Part shown: one piece after another, positions 44,940 through 53,551 of the stretch | Numbering within the stretch: the first letter of the stretch is position 1 | Layout: every line of letters begins with the position of its first letter | DNA from: an uncultured Bacteroidota bacterium | GTDB taxonomy: Bacteria; Bacteroidota; Bacteroidia; B-17B0; Aurantibacillaceae | Length of the DNA stretch: 64,000 bases | NCBI GenBank assembly: GCA_937873155.1 | Contig: CALMVZ010000024.1 | Location: 186,001 to 250,000 of the forward strand | Direction: 5' to 3' | Notes under the pieces: generated by a model | What the model saw: the letters and a program-made list of their open reading frames with translations, nothing else | Told to the model about the DNA's origin: nothing | The model's database searches: none | Made by a program: the position numbers and the translations under genes

Positions 44940-45902
44940 ATGAAAGTTACCAAAGTAATGAAAAAAGCAATACTATCTCTTTTTCTGGTTTTTTGTTTTT
45001 CAATGTCTTATTCCCAATGGTTATGGGATTATGGCTTTGCTGTTGGTGCTTCTAATTACTTAGGGGATATCGGCGGTAAAGAAAAAGCCCGCCGTGATTT
45101 CGTGATGGACATGAAACTTGCAAAGACCCGATGGAACGTTGGTGGTTTTGCCCGTTACAAATGGCGCCCGAAAGTATCCTTAAAATTAGCATTGGATTAT
45201 TTACGGATCGAAGGTGATGATAAATTATCATCGAACTTAGGCCGCCGTTACCGTAACCTTAATTTCCGTAACGATATGTTCGATCTTGCTTTTACAGGTG
45301 AGTGGTTCTTTTACGAGAATAACGATTTAGGAAATACCTACCGTTACCGTAATGGTTTCAGGGCTTATTTATTCGGAGGTGTTGGTGCTTATTACAGCAA
45401 CCCGAAAGGGTTCTATGATGGGGCATGGACAAAACTCCGTCCGTTACAGACTGAAGGCGTTTCTTATAAAAAATTTGGGGTGAACATACCTGTTGGTGTT
45501 GGTTTCTATTTTACTTTAGAAAAGAAACACAGGATCGGGTATGAGATCAACTGGAGAACAACATTTACAGATTATCTGGATGATATCAGTGGTAATTATC
45601 CTGATGCGACTCCGGGAAATTCTGCTACAGCAGATCTGTCTAACCGCAGTGATGAATTAGGAGCTGCAGGCCCGGTACAAGGTGAAGAAGGCGCATATTA
45701 TTATTTCATGAATCAGAATAACACACCCCGCTTTGCAGGACAAAAACGTGGTGATAAAACACATAATGATTCTTACATTACAATGAGTTTATCTTACAGT
45801 TATGTGATTCGTGGGAAGAGTTCGTTCTATCGCGGCCGTTACGGACATTTCTTCGGCAAACGTTCGAAGAGAAGAGTTCGTAAGATCCGTGCGAAATTCT
45901 AG
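44940..45902 (+). CDS. DUF6089-type outer-membrane beta-barrel protein
   Basis: A secreted barrel of about 320 residues. The most natural start is ATG 44940 or ATG 44958 (MKKAILSLFLVFCFSMSYSQ, a complete signal peptide); an upstream ATG at 44898 would add 14 residues before it. The mature part opens with WDYGFAVGASNYLGDIGG, the signature of this Bacteroidota barrel family, and contains alternating aromatic strands throughout. The C-terminal tail is very basic (GKRSKRRVRKIRAKF) and ends in Phe. Location is the outer membrane; function unknown. Confidence 0.8.
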   Translation: MKVTKVMKKAILSLFLVFCFSMSYSQWLWDYGFAVGASNYLGDIGGKEKARRDFVMDMKLAKTRWNVGGFARYKWRPKVSLKLALDYLRIEGDDKLSSNLGRRYRNLNFRNDMFDLAFTGEWFFYENNDLGNTYRYRNGFRAYLFGGVGAYYSNPKGFYDGAWTKLRPLQTEGVSYKKFGVNIPVGVGFYFTLEKKHRIGYEINWRTTFTDYLDDISGNYPDATPGNSATADLSNRSDELGAAGPVQGEEGAYYYFMNQNNTPRFAGQKRGDKTHNDSYITMSLSYSYVIRGKSSFYRGRYGHFFGKRSKRRVRKIRAKF

Positions 45903-46126
45903 CATTGTCTTCGACTCGCACTAGCTTAGCACAGGCTGCTCAGACAACGCTATAAAATATTGAAAGCCCTACTGAAAAGTGGGGCTTTTTTTTGTGGTTT
46001 CGACTCCCACGAGCATACACACAATCCGCTCAACCACCAAGTTTATAAATCAAAATGTGTTCAAGGAGTAAGCGGTGCCTGAGCAGGTTTGCGCAGAGCC
46101 TGTGCGAGTCGAAGGCACTGCTAAGA
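45903..46126. repeat. Cluster of three covarying hairpins around an intrinsic terminator
   Basis: Three hairpins share a loop that starts TCGACTC and ends GCTC, but each has a different stem. A (45905-45947): TTGTCT/AGACAA. B (45994-46037): GTGGTT/AACCAC. C (46075-46118, opposite strand): GTGCCT/AGGCAC. In each, one mismatched pair and then a few further pairs extend the stem (AGC/GCT in A and C, TT/AA in B). A and C form an inverted pair. Between A and B is the terminator at 45963-45993. Confidence 0.78.
45963..45993 (+). terminator. Intrinsic terminator with GAAA tetraloop
   Basis: An 11-base-pair stem AAAGCCCTACT / AGTGGGGCTTT (one T-G pair) closed by a GAAA loop and followed by T-rich sequence, 60 bases after the DUF6089 gene. 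Confidence 0.85.
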
Positions 46127-47356
46127 TCAAAGATCTTTCGGATAACATATATAATGCTTTGTAACCGGCTTACTTAATGCCTGCAGATTTAAAAGGTCAC
46201 TGGCAGCTGCCACATCAGCCAATTTGCCGTTGCTGTAAAGGATATTAATGCCCTGATCGCTGTTATTATAAGCGCTGTTATTCACCGATTCAGAGAAAAC
46301 AAAATAAGAAGCTTCTTTTCGGGAGATAGAATATTTTTTAGAAGCTTTATCTATCAGATTATTTTTTGTGGATGTCGCAATCGCCTCGTTCTGTAATTCT
46401 ATGCGGTATAAATTACGGTCCAGCAAATTCTTGCAAAGTGTACATAAAATAAAATCATCAGAATCTGCCCATGCTTTTACCGACGCCATAACATCATAAT
46501 CATCTAACTGTGCGAATTTCTCGAGTAATTCAGGTTTGTTTAAGAAATCTTCCTTAGTAAAATCGTTTTCCAGGAACAAACTAAAGGCAGGTGTTGCAAA
46601 TAATTTTGTTTTGGAGTTGCTTAGTTCTTTAGCCCTCCTTAATATGTTTATCAGAAGATTTTCTGCACTCAGAACAGTTTTATGAAGATAGACCTGCCAG
46701 TACATTAAACGGCGCGAGATCAAAAACTTTTCAATGCTATATATCCCTTTTTTCTCAACCACTAAATTATCTTTTACAACATTCAGTGTTTTAATGATGC
46801 GGTCGCTGCTGATGATACCTTCACTCACACCAGTAAAAAAACTATCGCGTTTCAAATAATCGAGACGGTCCATGTCGAGCTGTGAGCTCACTAACTGATG
46901 AAGGAATTTCTTGTTGTATTTATCGTTGAAGATCTTAATGGCCAGTGATAATTTCCCTTTGAATTCTTTATTCAAAGCATCCATTAATAAAGATGAGATC
47001 ACCTCATGGTTTACACCTTTTACAATACTGTGTTCTAATGAATGCGAAAAAGGACCATGTCCTATGTCATGCAATAAGATCGCAATTAAAGCGCCCCGGC
47101 TTTCTTCATCACTGATCTTTACATCCTTACTTTTTAAAACCTGTAAAGCCTCGCTCATCAAATGCATCGCGCCAATGGCGTGATGAAAACGTGTATGCAA
47201 AGCACCCGGATAAACCAAATTGGTAAGCCCTAATTGCTTTATACGGCGTAAACGCTGAAAATAAGGATGATTGATAAGCGCGTAAATAAGTTCGTCCTGT
47301 ATGGTCACAAAACCATAGATAGGGTCGTTGATTATTTTGCTTTTAAAAACGGGCAT
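46127..47356 (-). CDS. HD-domain phosphohydrolase (dGTPase/YdhJ-like)
   Basis: A 409-residue cytoplasmic HD-superfamily enzyme. The metal ligands are arranged as in dNTP triphosphohydrolase-like proteins: HTRFHHAIGAMHLM (54-67), then the HD pair at His96-Asp97 in LLHDIGHGPFSHSLEH, and QLDMDRLDYLKRDSFFTGV, whose Asp completes the site. The N-terminus KIINDPIYGFVTI is typical of the SAMHD1/YdhJ branch. Substrate (dNTP or other nucleotide) is not determinable. The gene is divergent from porX, sharing a short promoter region. Confidence 0.88.
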   Translation of the reverse strand: MPVFKSKIINDPIYGFVTIQDELIYALINHPYFQRLRRIKQLGLTNLVYPGALHTRFHHAIGAMHLMSEALQVLKSKDVKISDEESRGALIAILLHDIGHGPFSHSLEHSIVKGVNHEVISSLLMDALNKEFKGKLSLAIKIFNDKYNKKFLHQLVSSQLDMDRLDYLKRDSFFTGVSEGIISSDRIIKTLNVVKDNLVVEKKGIYSIEKFLISRRLMYWQVYLHKTVLSAENLLINILRRAKELSNSKTKLFATPAFSLFLENDFTKEDFLNKPELLEKFAQLDDYDVMASVKAWADSDDFILCTLCKNLLDRNLYRIELQNEAIATSTKNNLIDKASKKYSISRKEASYFVFSESVNNSAYNNSDQGINILYSNGKLADVAAASDLLNLQALSKPVTKHYICYPKDL

Positions 47357-47394
47357 TAAATAAACCTAAAAAATCACTTTTGTAACAATAATTC

Positions 47395-47402
47395 TAACTT
47401 TA
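47395..47402 (+). promoter_or_regulatory. Candidate -7 promoter box for porX
   Basis: TAACTTTA, one base off the TAnnTTTG consensus, 32 bases before the porX ATG in the divergent spacer. Confidence 0.3.
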
Positions 47403-47434
47403 CTACGTAATATTGTAAAGGTAATAAACTATTT

Positions 47435-48991
47435 ATGGAAAAAAATACGATTCTTTGGGCGGATGACGAAATGGAGCTTTTAAAACCTCACATTTTATTT
47501 TTAACCGGTAAAGGTTACGAGGTAATAACAGCAGTGAGTGGTGATGAAGCGCTTGATCTGGTCCGCGAGAACAGGAATATCGATGCGGTATTGCTAGATG
47601 AGAATATGCCGGGCATCACAGGTTTAGAGACCCTTACTAAAATAAAACAATTACGTTCTGATCTTCCTGTGATCATGATCACAAAGAGTGAGGAGGAGCA
47701 TATCATGGATGATGCCATAGGCGGAAAGATCGCTGATTATTTAATTAAGCCTGTTAATCCGAATCAAATCATATTATCTCTTAAAAAAACTTTAGACAAT
47801 AAGCGTCTCGTTTCAGATAAAACAAATACAGAATACCGCAAAGAATTTGGAAATATCGGAATGACACTCAGCGATAATTTAAGCTGGGACGAGTGGAAGG
47901 AAGTATTCAAGAAAATCATCTATTGGGAATTGGAAATGGACAAAGCCCAGGATAAGAGCATGCTTGAAGTATTAAAGATGCAGAAAGCAGATGCGAATAC
48001 ACAGTTCTTTAAATTCGTTGAAAAAAGTTATATCAATTGGTTAAACGGTAAGGATGCAAATGCGCCGACCATGAGTCATACTTTGATCAAAAATAAATTC
48101 ATTCCTGAACTGGAAAAGAATGAGAATGTATTTTTAATTGTGATCGATAATTTGCGTTACGACCAGTGGAAGATCATTCAGCCTGTGCTGCAGGATTATT
48201 ACAAAGTAGAGAATGAAGAATTATTTTGCAGTATTCTTCCAACAGCAACTCAATATGCACGTAATGCCCTGTTCAGCGGTTTAATGCCGAGTGAAATGGA
48301 AAAACGTCATAAAGAATGGTGGCTGAATGATGAAGACGAGGGCGGAAAGAATATGCACGAAGAAGATTTTTTACAGGCACAGTTAAAACGTTTGGGGAAG
48401 GATATAAAATTCTCTTATAATAAGATCACTAATCATGCTGCAGGAAAAAAACTATCGGATAACATTAATAACTTGCTTCAAAATAAATTGAACGTCATCG
48501 TTTACAATTTCGTGGATATGCTGAGTCATGCACGTACCGAAATGGAAGTGATCCGCGAATTAGCAGATGATGAACCTGCGTACAGAAGTATTACATTGTC
48601 ATGGTTCGAGCATTCACCATTAATGGAGATCATAAAACAACTGGCAGATAAAAAAATAAAGATCGTTGTCACAACTGATCACGGAACTGTTCACGTAAAA
48701 GAACCGACAAAAGTGTTAGGTGATAAGAATGTAAATACAAATCTCCGTTACAAGCAGGGAAAGGCATTAGATTATAATGCGAAAGAAGTTTTCGAAATTA
48801 AAAACCCTAGTGATGCGTTCCTGCCGAAATTACATCCGAGTTCAAGATTTATTTTCGCGAAAGAAGACAGATTCTTCGCTTATCCGAATAATTTCAATTA
48901 TTACGTGAATTATTACCGTAATACATTCCAGCATGGTGGGATTAGTCTCGAAGAAATGATCATTCCTTATATCACATTATCGGCGAAATAA
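47435..48991 (+). CDS. porX: PorX: response regulator with PglZ/alkaline-phosphatase-like output domain
   Basis: The T9SS-associated two-component regulator. A receiver domain (1-120) has the acidic pocket Asp10-Asp11, phosphoacceptor Asp55 (VLLDENMPG), Thr83 and Lys105 (LIKP). The remaining 400 residues are the PglZ domain, with the metal-site segments VIDNLRYDQWK, LPTATQYARNALFSG, FVDMLSHAR and VVTTDHGTVH conserved, so phosphatase or nucleotidase activity is expected. In Bacteroidota PorX binds a T9SS component or sigma partner and controls secretion genes. The T9SS substrate/PorP pair at 54.8-58.9 kb fits. The next gene starts one base after the stop. Confidence 0.93.
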   Translation: MEKNTILWADDEMELLKPHILFLTGKGYEVITAVSGDEALDLVRENRNIDAVLLDENMPGITGLETLTKIKQLRSDLPVIMITKSEEEHIMDDAIGGKIADYLIKPVNPNQIILSLKKTLDNKRLVSDKTNTEYRKEFGNIGMTLSDNLSWDEWKEVFKKIIYWELEMDKAQDKSMLEVLKMQKADANTQFFKFVEKSYINWLNGKDANAPTMSHTLIKNKFIPELEKNENVFLIVIDNLRYDQWKIIQPVLQDYYKVENEELFCSILPTATQYARNALFSGLMPSEMEKRHKEWWLNDEDEGGKNMHEEDFLQAQLKRLGKDIKFSYNKITNHAAGKKLSDNINNLLQNKLNVIVYNFVDMLSHARTEMEVIRELADDEPAYRSITLSWFEHSPLMEIIKQLADKKIKIVVTTDHGTVHVKEPTKVLGDKNVNTNLRYKQGKALDYNAKEVFEIKNPSDAFLPKLHPSSRFIFAKEDRFFAYPNNFNYYVNYYRNTFQHGGISLEEMIIPYITLSAK

Positions 48992-48992
48992 A

Positions 48993-49421
48993 TTGGCTGA
49001 GTTTGAATTGGACATAAGTGATATAGGAAAATTGCCGGACGCAGGCAGGAAATTATTAGACTTTGCTAACGGTATAAAAGTGTTTGCTTTTAATGCAGAG
49101 ATGGGTTCCGGTAAAACAACTTTTATTAAAGAGGTATCTAAAATTTTAGGTTCAAAAGATAATTTCAGTAGCCCTACTTATTCAATAGTTAACGAATATT
49201 CTGCTCCTGTCGGGAAGATCTATCATTTAGACCTTTACCGCCTTAAATCTGTCGAAGAAATTCTTGATATAGGAATAGAACAATACCTCGACAGCGGCAA
49301 TTATTGTTTTATAGAATGGCCGCAAGTGGCAGTTGAGTTATTAACAAAACCTTATCTGGATATCGATATCATTACAGATAGCAGGAACAATCGTTATCTT
49401 AGTGCCCGAATTACCCGTTAA
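48993..49421 (+). CDS. tsaE: tRNA threonylcarbamoyladenosine biosynthesis ATPase TsaE
   Basis: Small P-loop ATPase that drives turnover of the TsaBDE complex making t6A37 in tRNAs that read ANN codons. It has 142 residues, Walker A GSGKTTFIKE (38-47), the SPTYSIVNEY strand, HLDLYRL and the FIEWPQ segment diagnostic of the family. The start is a TTG one base after the porX stop, so the two are co-transcribed, a frequent Bacteroidota arrangement. Other t6A genes are not in the window. Confidence 0.94.
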   Translation: MAEFELDISDIGKLPDAGRKLLDFANGIKVFAFNAEMGSGKTTFIKEVSKILGSKDNFSSPTYSIVNEYSAPVGKIYHLDLYRLKSVEEILDIGIEQYLDSGNYCFIEWPQVAVELLTKPYLDIDIITDSRNNRYLSARITR

Positions 49422-49475
49422 TATATCGCTTAGTTCTCTTTATAAGCATTAGTGGGTATTTTTTAACCCATTTTA

Positions 49476-50333
49476 ATGAATCGGATAATTCCTTTTTGTA
49501 TAATTCTTCTGACGGCATTTGTTTCTTTTGCCCAAACCGATTCACTTTTACAAAAGCCAAAGAATAAATTAATAAAAGGCAGTTTCTATTTTACCTGGGG
49601 TTATACGCGTTGCGCTTACAGTAAAAGCACAATTCATTTTTCAGATCATTCAGGAAAAATACGTGAAAATAATACAGGCCAGCCTACCGATTACGATTTT
49701 ACAATTTATAACGCAACTGCTTCTGATCGTCCTGATTTCGACAGAATACCTGATATCATTAATATCACTGTTCCACAATTTATTATTCACATGGGTTATT
49801 ATTTCAATAACAAACAGGATTTCGGTATCGAGATAAATTACGACCATGCAAAATATGTTGTGGACGATTATCAGCGTGTGCGTATCAAAGGACAATTCAA
49901 CGGAAATTATGTAGATAAGGACACGACCTTAGATCCAAAAACACTTTTGCATTTCGAGCATACGGATGGTGCAAATTTCTGGATGGTGAATTTTTTAAAA
50001 CGTTGGACATTGTATAATCCCGGTAAAAAACTTCACATCGGATGGGTAGCAAAAGCAGGAGCAGGTATTGTTTATCCGCGTACGGATGTGACTTTATTTG
50101 GTGAACGGTTAAATAACGATTGGCATCTTGCAGGCTGGATAGCAGGAGTTGAAACAGGAGTGAGGGCAGAGTTCTTAAAATATGGTGTATTCGAATTCAC
50201 AGCTAAAGGTGCTTATGCTGATTACAGGAAATGCCTTGTGCTCGGAAAAGGAAATGGCACAGCAAAACATTCATTTTACGTAGCCCAATTATCAGCCACG
50301 ATAGGCTTCAAATTATTCGGAATAAAAAAGTAA
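49476..50333 (+). CDS. Putative outer-membrane beta-barrel protein
   Basis: A 285-residue secreted protein. The signal peptide MNRIIPFCIILLTAFVSFAQ is followed by a beta-rich, aromatic-rich mature part with repeated outward strands (KGSFYFTWGYTR, GIEINYDHAKY, LHIGWVAKAGAGIVYP, SFYVAQLSATIGFKLF). This is compatible with an outer-membrane barrel, although it ends in Lys rather than Phe. A small TGGGT/ACCCA hairpin lies in the 54-base spacer before it. Role unknown. Confidence 0.72.
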   Translation: MNRIIPFCIILLTAFVSFAQTDSLLQKPKNKLIKGSFYFTWGYTRCAYSKSTIHFSDHSGKIRENNTGQPTDYDFTIYNATASDRPDFDRIPDIINITVPQFIIHMGYYFNNKQDFGIEINYDHAKYVVDDYQRVRIKGQFNGNYVDKDTTLDPKTLLHFEHTDGANFWMVNFLKRWTLYNPGKKLHIGWVAKAGAGIVYPRTDVTLFGERLNNDWHLAGWIAGVETGVRAEFLKYGVFEFTAKGAYADYRKCLVLGKGNGTAKHSFYVAQLSATIGFKLFGIKK

Positions 50334-50346
50334 GAAAGAGTTTTTA

Positions 50347-51177
50347 TCAGAACCCGGTACCGAAGTGGTTCATGCTCTCACGTTTCATCGGATTCACAGT
50401 CATAACCGGGATATTGCTTATGTCAACAATATGCTGGGTATCTGTTCCGCTGAAAAACTCTTTAATGCTCAGATCAGGTTTGTTCATGATCATCACAAGG
50501 TCAGCTTCAATTTTATTAGCGTATTCAACAACTGTTTCTGCAATATGATCACTTGCAATTGATTTGTTGGTACAGGAAATATTTTTGCCTTTAATAAATT
50601 GCTTCACCTGGTGTGCATAAGCTAATAATTGGTTCTCATAAGCCAAGTCGTTTGGACTGAACACAGATAATATACGGATAGAAGCGCCGAAATATTTAGC
50701 GAACTGAACTGAAACATCTACTTTTTCGCGTGATTCGCGTGATAAGTCTAATGGTAATAAAATATTTTCGCAGCCATCACGGTGTTCTTTACCACGAATG
50801 GTGATCACAGGACATGGCGCCTTACGGATCAATTTGGAAGCACTTCCGCCAAAAATATCTTTGAATTTCATGTGGCTTTCTAAGCCAACAACTATCAGGG
50901 TAGCTTTAATTTCTTCAGCAATACGATCTGTCTCGGTATAAATGTCACCTTTCACATTCATGAACTCAACAGGTACAAGTCCGCTTTCCGCCTCAGTTTG
51001 TTTTACCAGTTTGGTAAGATCATCATACCGCTCTTGCCCGCTTTTTGAGTAAACGTGAAGTATAACTAGTTTAGAATGAGTATATTTTGCAAGATTGTAG
51101 GATTGTTTAACAGCTAACAATGATTGTTCGGTAAAATCGATAGGAATTAATACGATGCCTCTTTCTTTAACTTGCAT
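50347..51177 (-). CDS. Tandem universal stress protein (UspA x2)
   Basis: A 276-residue protein made of two UspA domains when started at ATG 51177 ([19 protein letters not shown]). A start 14 codons upstream at 51219 would add residues that do not belong to the fold. Domain one (about 5-140) ends in the nucleotide-binding loop [32 protein letters not shown]. Domain two (about 145-276) is [19 protein letters not shown]-like and ends in NIPVMTVNP, without the full G-2x-G-9x-G(S/T) signature. Probably an ATP/AMP-binding stress protein. Divergent from rpsP. Confidence 0.9.
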   Translation of the reverse strand: MQVKERGIVLIPIDFTEQSLLAVKQSYNLAKYTHSKLVILHVYSKSGQERYDDLTKLVKQTEAESGLVPVEFMNVKGDIYTETDRIAEEIKATLIVVGLESHMKFKDIFGGSASKLIRKAPCPVITIRGKEHRDGCENILLPLDLSRESREKVDVSVQFAKYFGASIRILSVFSPNDLAYENQLLAYAHQVKQFIKGKNISCTNKSIASDHIAETVVEYANKIEADLVMIMNKPDLSIKEFFSGTDTQHIVDISNIPVMTVNPMKRESMNHFGTGF

Positions 51178-51241
51178 AAGGTTAGGATTTTGAGCCACAA
51201 AGGTATAAAATTTTGGCAATCTAAACGAATTGCCTGTTTTT

Positions 51242-51273
51242 TTTGTGAAAACGGTAAAATCTTACGATATTTG
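51242..51273 (+). promoter_or_regulatory. Candidate promoter of rpsP
   Basis: TTTG at 51242-51245, a 20-base spacer and GATATTTG at 51266-51273 fit the Bacteroidota TTTG-N19/20-TAnnTTTG consensus with one mismatch in the -7 box. The rpsP ATG is 24 bases further on. The best match among the promoters seen here. Confidence 0.5.
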
Positions 51274-51297
51274 CACCCCAATTTAAAACTTAAAACA

Positions 51298-51819
51298 ATG
51301 GCAGTAAAGATTAGACTACAAAGACATGGTAAGAAGGATTCAGCTTTCTTCCAAGTAGTAGTTGCGGATGGTCGTGCACCTCGTGATGGAAAATTCATTG
51401 AAAAATTAGGGGTTTATAACCCCGGCACTAACCCGGCAACTATCGACATTAACTTTGATAAGACCCTTGACTGGGTTATGAAAGGCGCACAGCCGACAGA
51501 TACTTGTCGCGCTATCCTTTCTTACAAAGGTATCATGCTTAAAAAACATCTTTTGGATGGTGTTAGAAAAGGCGCTTTAACTGAAGCTCAGGTTGAACAA
51601 AAATTCAGCAAATGGCTACAGGAAAAAGAAGGCAAGATCACATCTAAAAAAGATCGTTTAGCGGGTGATGCTAAGAAGAAAAAATCAGATCAGGTTAAAG
51701 CGGAAACTTCTTCAAAAGAAGCAAAAGCAGCTAAAATTGCAGCAAAAACAGCAGCTGTAGTTGAAACTCCTGAGACTCCGGCGGCAGACACAACGTCTAC
51801 TGAAGAAAATCCGGCATAA
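51298..51819 (+). CDS. rpsP: Small ribosomal subunit protein bS16 with long C-terminal tail
   Basis: Ribosomal protein S16, which stabilises 30S assembly. The first 80 residues are canonical: [42 protein letters not shown]. The total of 173 residues is about twice the usual length because of a tail rich in Lys, Ala and Glu/Thr (from about residue 115 onward), a known trait of Bacteroidota S16. The ATG at 51298 is chosen over an upstream frame because the protein family starts exactly there. A strong terminator follows, and the gene stands alone rather than with rimM/trmD. Confidence 0.95.
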   Translation: MAVKIRLQRHGKKDSAFFQVVVADGRAPRDGKFIEKLGVYNPGTNPATIDINFDKTLDWVMKGAQPTDTCRAILSYKGIMLKKHLLDGVRKGALTEAQVEQKFSKWLQEKEGKITSKKDRLAGDAKKKKSDQVKAETSSKEAKAAKIAAKTAAVVETPETPAADTTSTEENPA

Positions 51820-51843
51820 ACTTAAAAAATCTTGTAATTTTAT

Positions 51844-51871
51844 AAAAGCCTCTGTAACTAGAGGCTTTTTA
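51844..51871 (+). terminator. Intrinsic terminator of rpsP
   Basis: AAAAGCCTCT, loop GTAACT, AGAGGCTTTTT: a perfect 10-base-pair stem with a T-tail, 24 bases after the stop codon. Confidence 0.88.
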
Positions 51872-51915
51872 GTTACGTATAAAAGCTATAGTTTTACTAA
51901 AACAATTTAAACCCC

Positions 51916-52767
51916 GTGTTAACTCTTATTGCCGATAGCGGATCTACAAAAACAGATTGGGTACTGATAGACCGGACGAATATCCTTTCCAATCTGAAAA
52001 CTATTGGTTTTAATCCATACTTCCAGACCAAAGATCAGATATCATTAGAGCTAAAAGAACATTTAAAACCTTATCTGAATGATCATATTTCCAGGATCGG
52101 GCACATTTATTATTATGGGGCAGGTTGTTCGAATGAAGCGAATTGTAAAATTGTACTTGATGGTATTCACAATGTTCTTGATCTTAAAAATATAAATATC
52201 CATCACGATCTTTTAGCGGCAGCGCGCGCTTTATGCGGAACCAAACCCGGTATTGCATGTATTTTAGGAACCGGCAGTAATAGTTGTTTATACGATGGGA
52301 ATGATGTGATCGAGAACGTACCATCCGTTGGTTATTTGTTTGGTGATTACGGGAGTGGTGCGAACATTGGCATGAAATTCATACAGGCTTATTTTGATGA
52401 TGAACTTCCGAAAAAAATAAAAGACGCTTTTGAAAAGCATGGATATCACCGCGAGGAAATTTTAAATAACGTTTACAAAAAGCCGATGCCTAGCCGGTAT
52501 CTCGCTTCCATAAATAAATTCGTTTCGGAGAATATTAAAGACACTTACGTTCGCAAACTGGTGAAGACCTGCTTCGAAAGTTTTTTCAACGCGCAGATCA
52601 GTAAATATCCGAATTCGCGTGATTACACTGTGAATTCGGTTGGTTCAGTCGGGTTTTATTACAAAGATATTTTGGCTGAGGTGGCCAATGAAAAAGGATA
52701 CAAACTTGGCAAGGTGATCAAATCGCCGATCGACGGCCTAGTAGAATATCATCAATCTTTATTATGA
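51916..52767 (+). CDS. BadF/BadG/BcrA-type ATPase, N-acetylglucosamine-kinase-like
   Basis: A 283-residue actin-fold ATPase of the ROK-like BadF/NagK group. It starts at GTG with LTLIADSGSTKTDWVLID (phosphate-1 loop), and has GIACILGTGSNSCLYDG (phosphate-2), VGYLFGDYGSGANIGMKFI and SVGSVGFYYKDIL (adenosine). In Bacteroidota, proteins of this size usually phosphorylate N-acetylglucosamine or a related amino sugar from wall turnover, which suits the peptidoglycan-active genes in the window, but the substrate is inferred. The next gene overlaps it by four bases. Confidence 0.85.
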   Translation: MLTLIADSGSTKTDWVLIDRTNILSNLKTIGFNPYFQTKDQISLELKEHLKPYLNDHISRIGHIYYYGAGCSNEANCKIVLDGIHNVLDLKNINIHHDLLAAARALCGTKPGIACILGTGSNSCLYDGNDVIENVPSVGYLFGDYGSGANIGMKFIQAYFDDELPKKIKDAFEKHGYHREEILNNVYKKPMPSRYLASINKFVSENIKDTYVRKLVKTCFESFFNAQISKYPNSRDYTVNSVGSVGFYYKDILAEVANEKGYKLGKVIKSPIDGLVEYHQSLL

Positions 52768-53543
52768 TGTATATCGCAATAGCCCTGGTTTCTTTATTGG
52801 CCTCATTGCTCACTTTTTTTTCCGGTTTTGGTTTAGGTACATTACTGCTTCCTGTCTTCGCTTTATTTTTCGATCTCGAAACTGCAATTGCTTTAACAGC
52901 GATCGTTCATTTTTTAAATAATGTTTTCAAATTCGGATTGGTATATAAAAAGATCAATACATCCTTAGTTTTAAAATTCGGAATTCCATCTTTGTTGTTC
53001 GCCTTCTTAGGCGCATGGTTATTAAAACAATTCTCTGCATCAGAACCATTATTTACTTATTCAATATCCGGCCATTTATTTTCAATCACGGGAATCGGAA
53101 TTACCATTGGGAGTTTAATGCTTCTGTTTTCATTGTGGGAACTCATCCCTTATTTGAAAAATTTAAGTTTTGGAAAAAATAATTTACTATGGGGCGGGGC
53201 ATTAAGTGGTTTTTTCGGAGGACTTTCAGGACATCAAGGCGCATTACGTAGCGCTTTTTTGATCCGGATGGATTTAAAGAAAGAAGTTTTTATCGCTACA
53301 GGTATTGCAATTGCCGGCATGGTAGATATTGCACGCTTAAGTATTTATTCAACCACGATCAGCAAAGAAATTATTTCTCAGAATTATATTTTATTATTGA
53401 TCGCGATCGGGGCGGCATGGATCGGTGCAATTGCCGGAAACAAATTACTGAAGAAAACCACTTACGGTTTCATTAAATGGTTTGTATTTGTTTTTATGGG
53501 CATGATCTCGCTCCTGATCATAAGCGGAATTCTCAATAAATAA
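52764..53543 (+). CDS. TauE/SafE-family membrane transporter (sulfite exporter-like)
   Basis: A 259-residue membrane protein with about eight hydrophobic segments. The TauE/SafE repeat motif is visible twice: FFSGFGLGTLLLPVFALFF near the start and GALSGFFGGLSGHQGALRSAFLI in the middle. The family exports sulfite, sulfoacetate or other organic anions. The gene overlaps the kinase gene before it (ATGA), so they are coupled, but a shared substrate is not evident. Confidence 0.88.
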   Translation: MMYIAIALVSLLASLLTFFSGFGLGTLLLPVFALFFDLETAIALTAIVHFLNNVFKFGLVYKKINTSLVLKFGIPSLLFAFLGAWLLKQFSASEPLFTYSISGHLFSITGIGITIGSLMLLFSLWELIPYLKNLSFGKNNLLWGGALSGFFGGLSGHQGALRSAFLIRMDLKKEVFIATGIAIAGMVDIARLSIYSTTISKEIISQNYILLLIAIGAAWIGAIAGNKLLKKTTYGFIKWFVFVFMGMISLLIISGILNK

Positions 53544-53551
53544 AAAGGAAA

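Noticed and set aside
49453-49470. TGGGT/ACCCA hairpin between tsaE and the next gene as a terminator or riboswitch
   Set aside because: Only five base pairs with an A/T loop; too weak to call.
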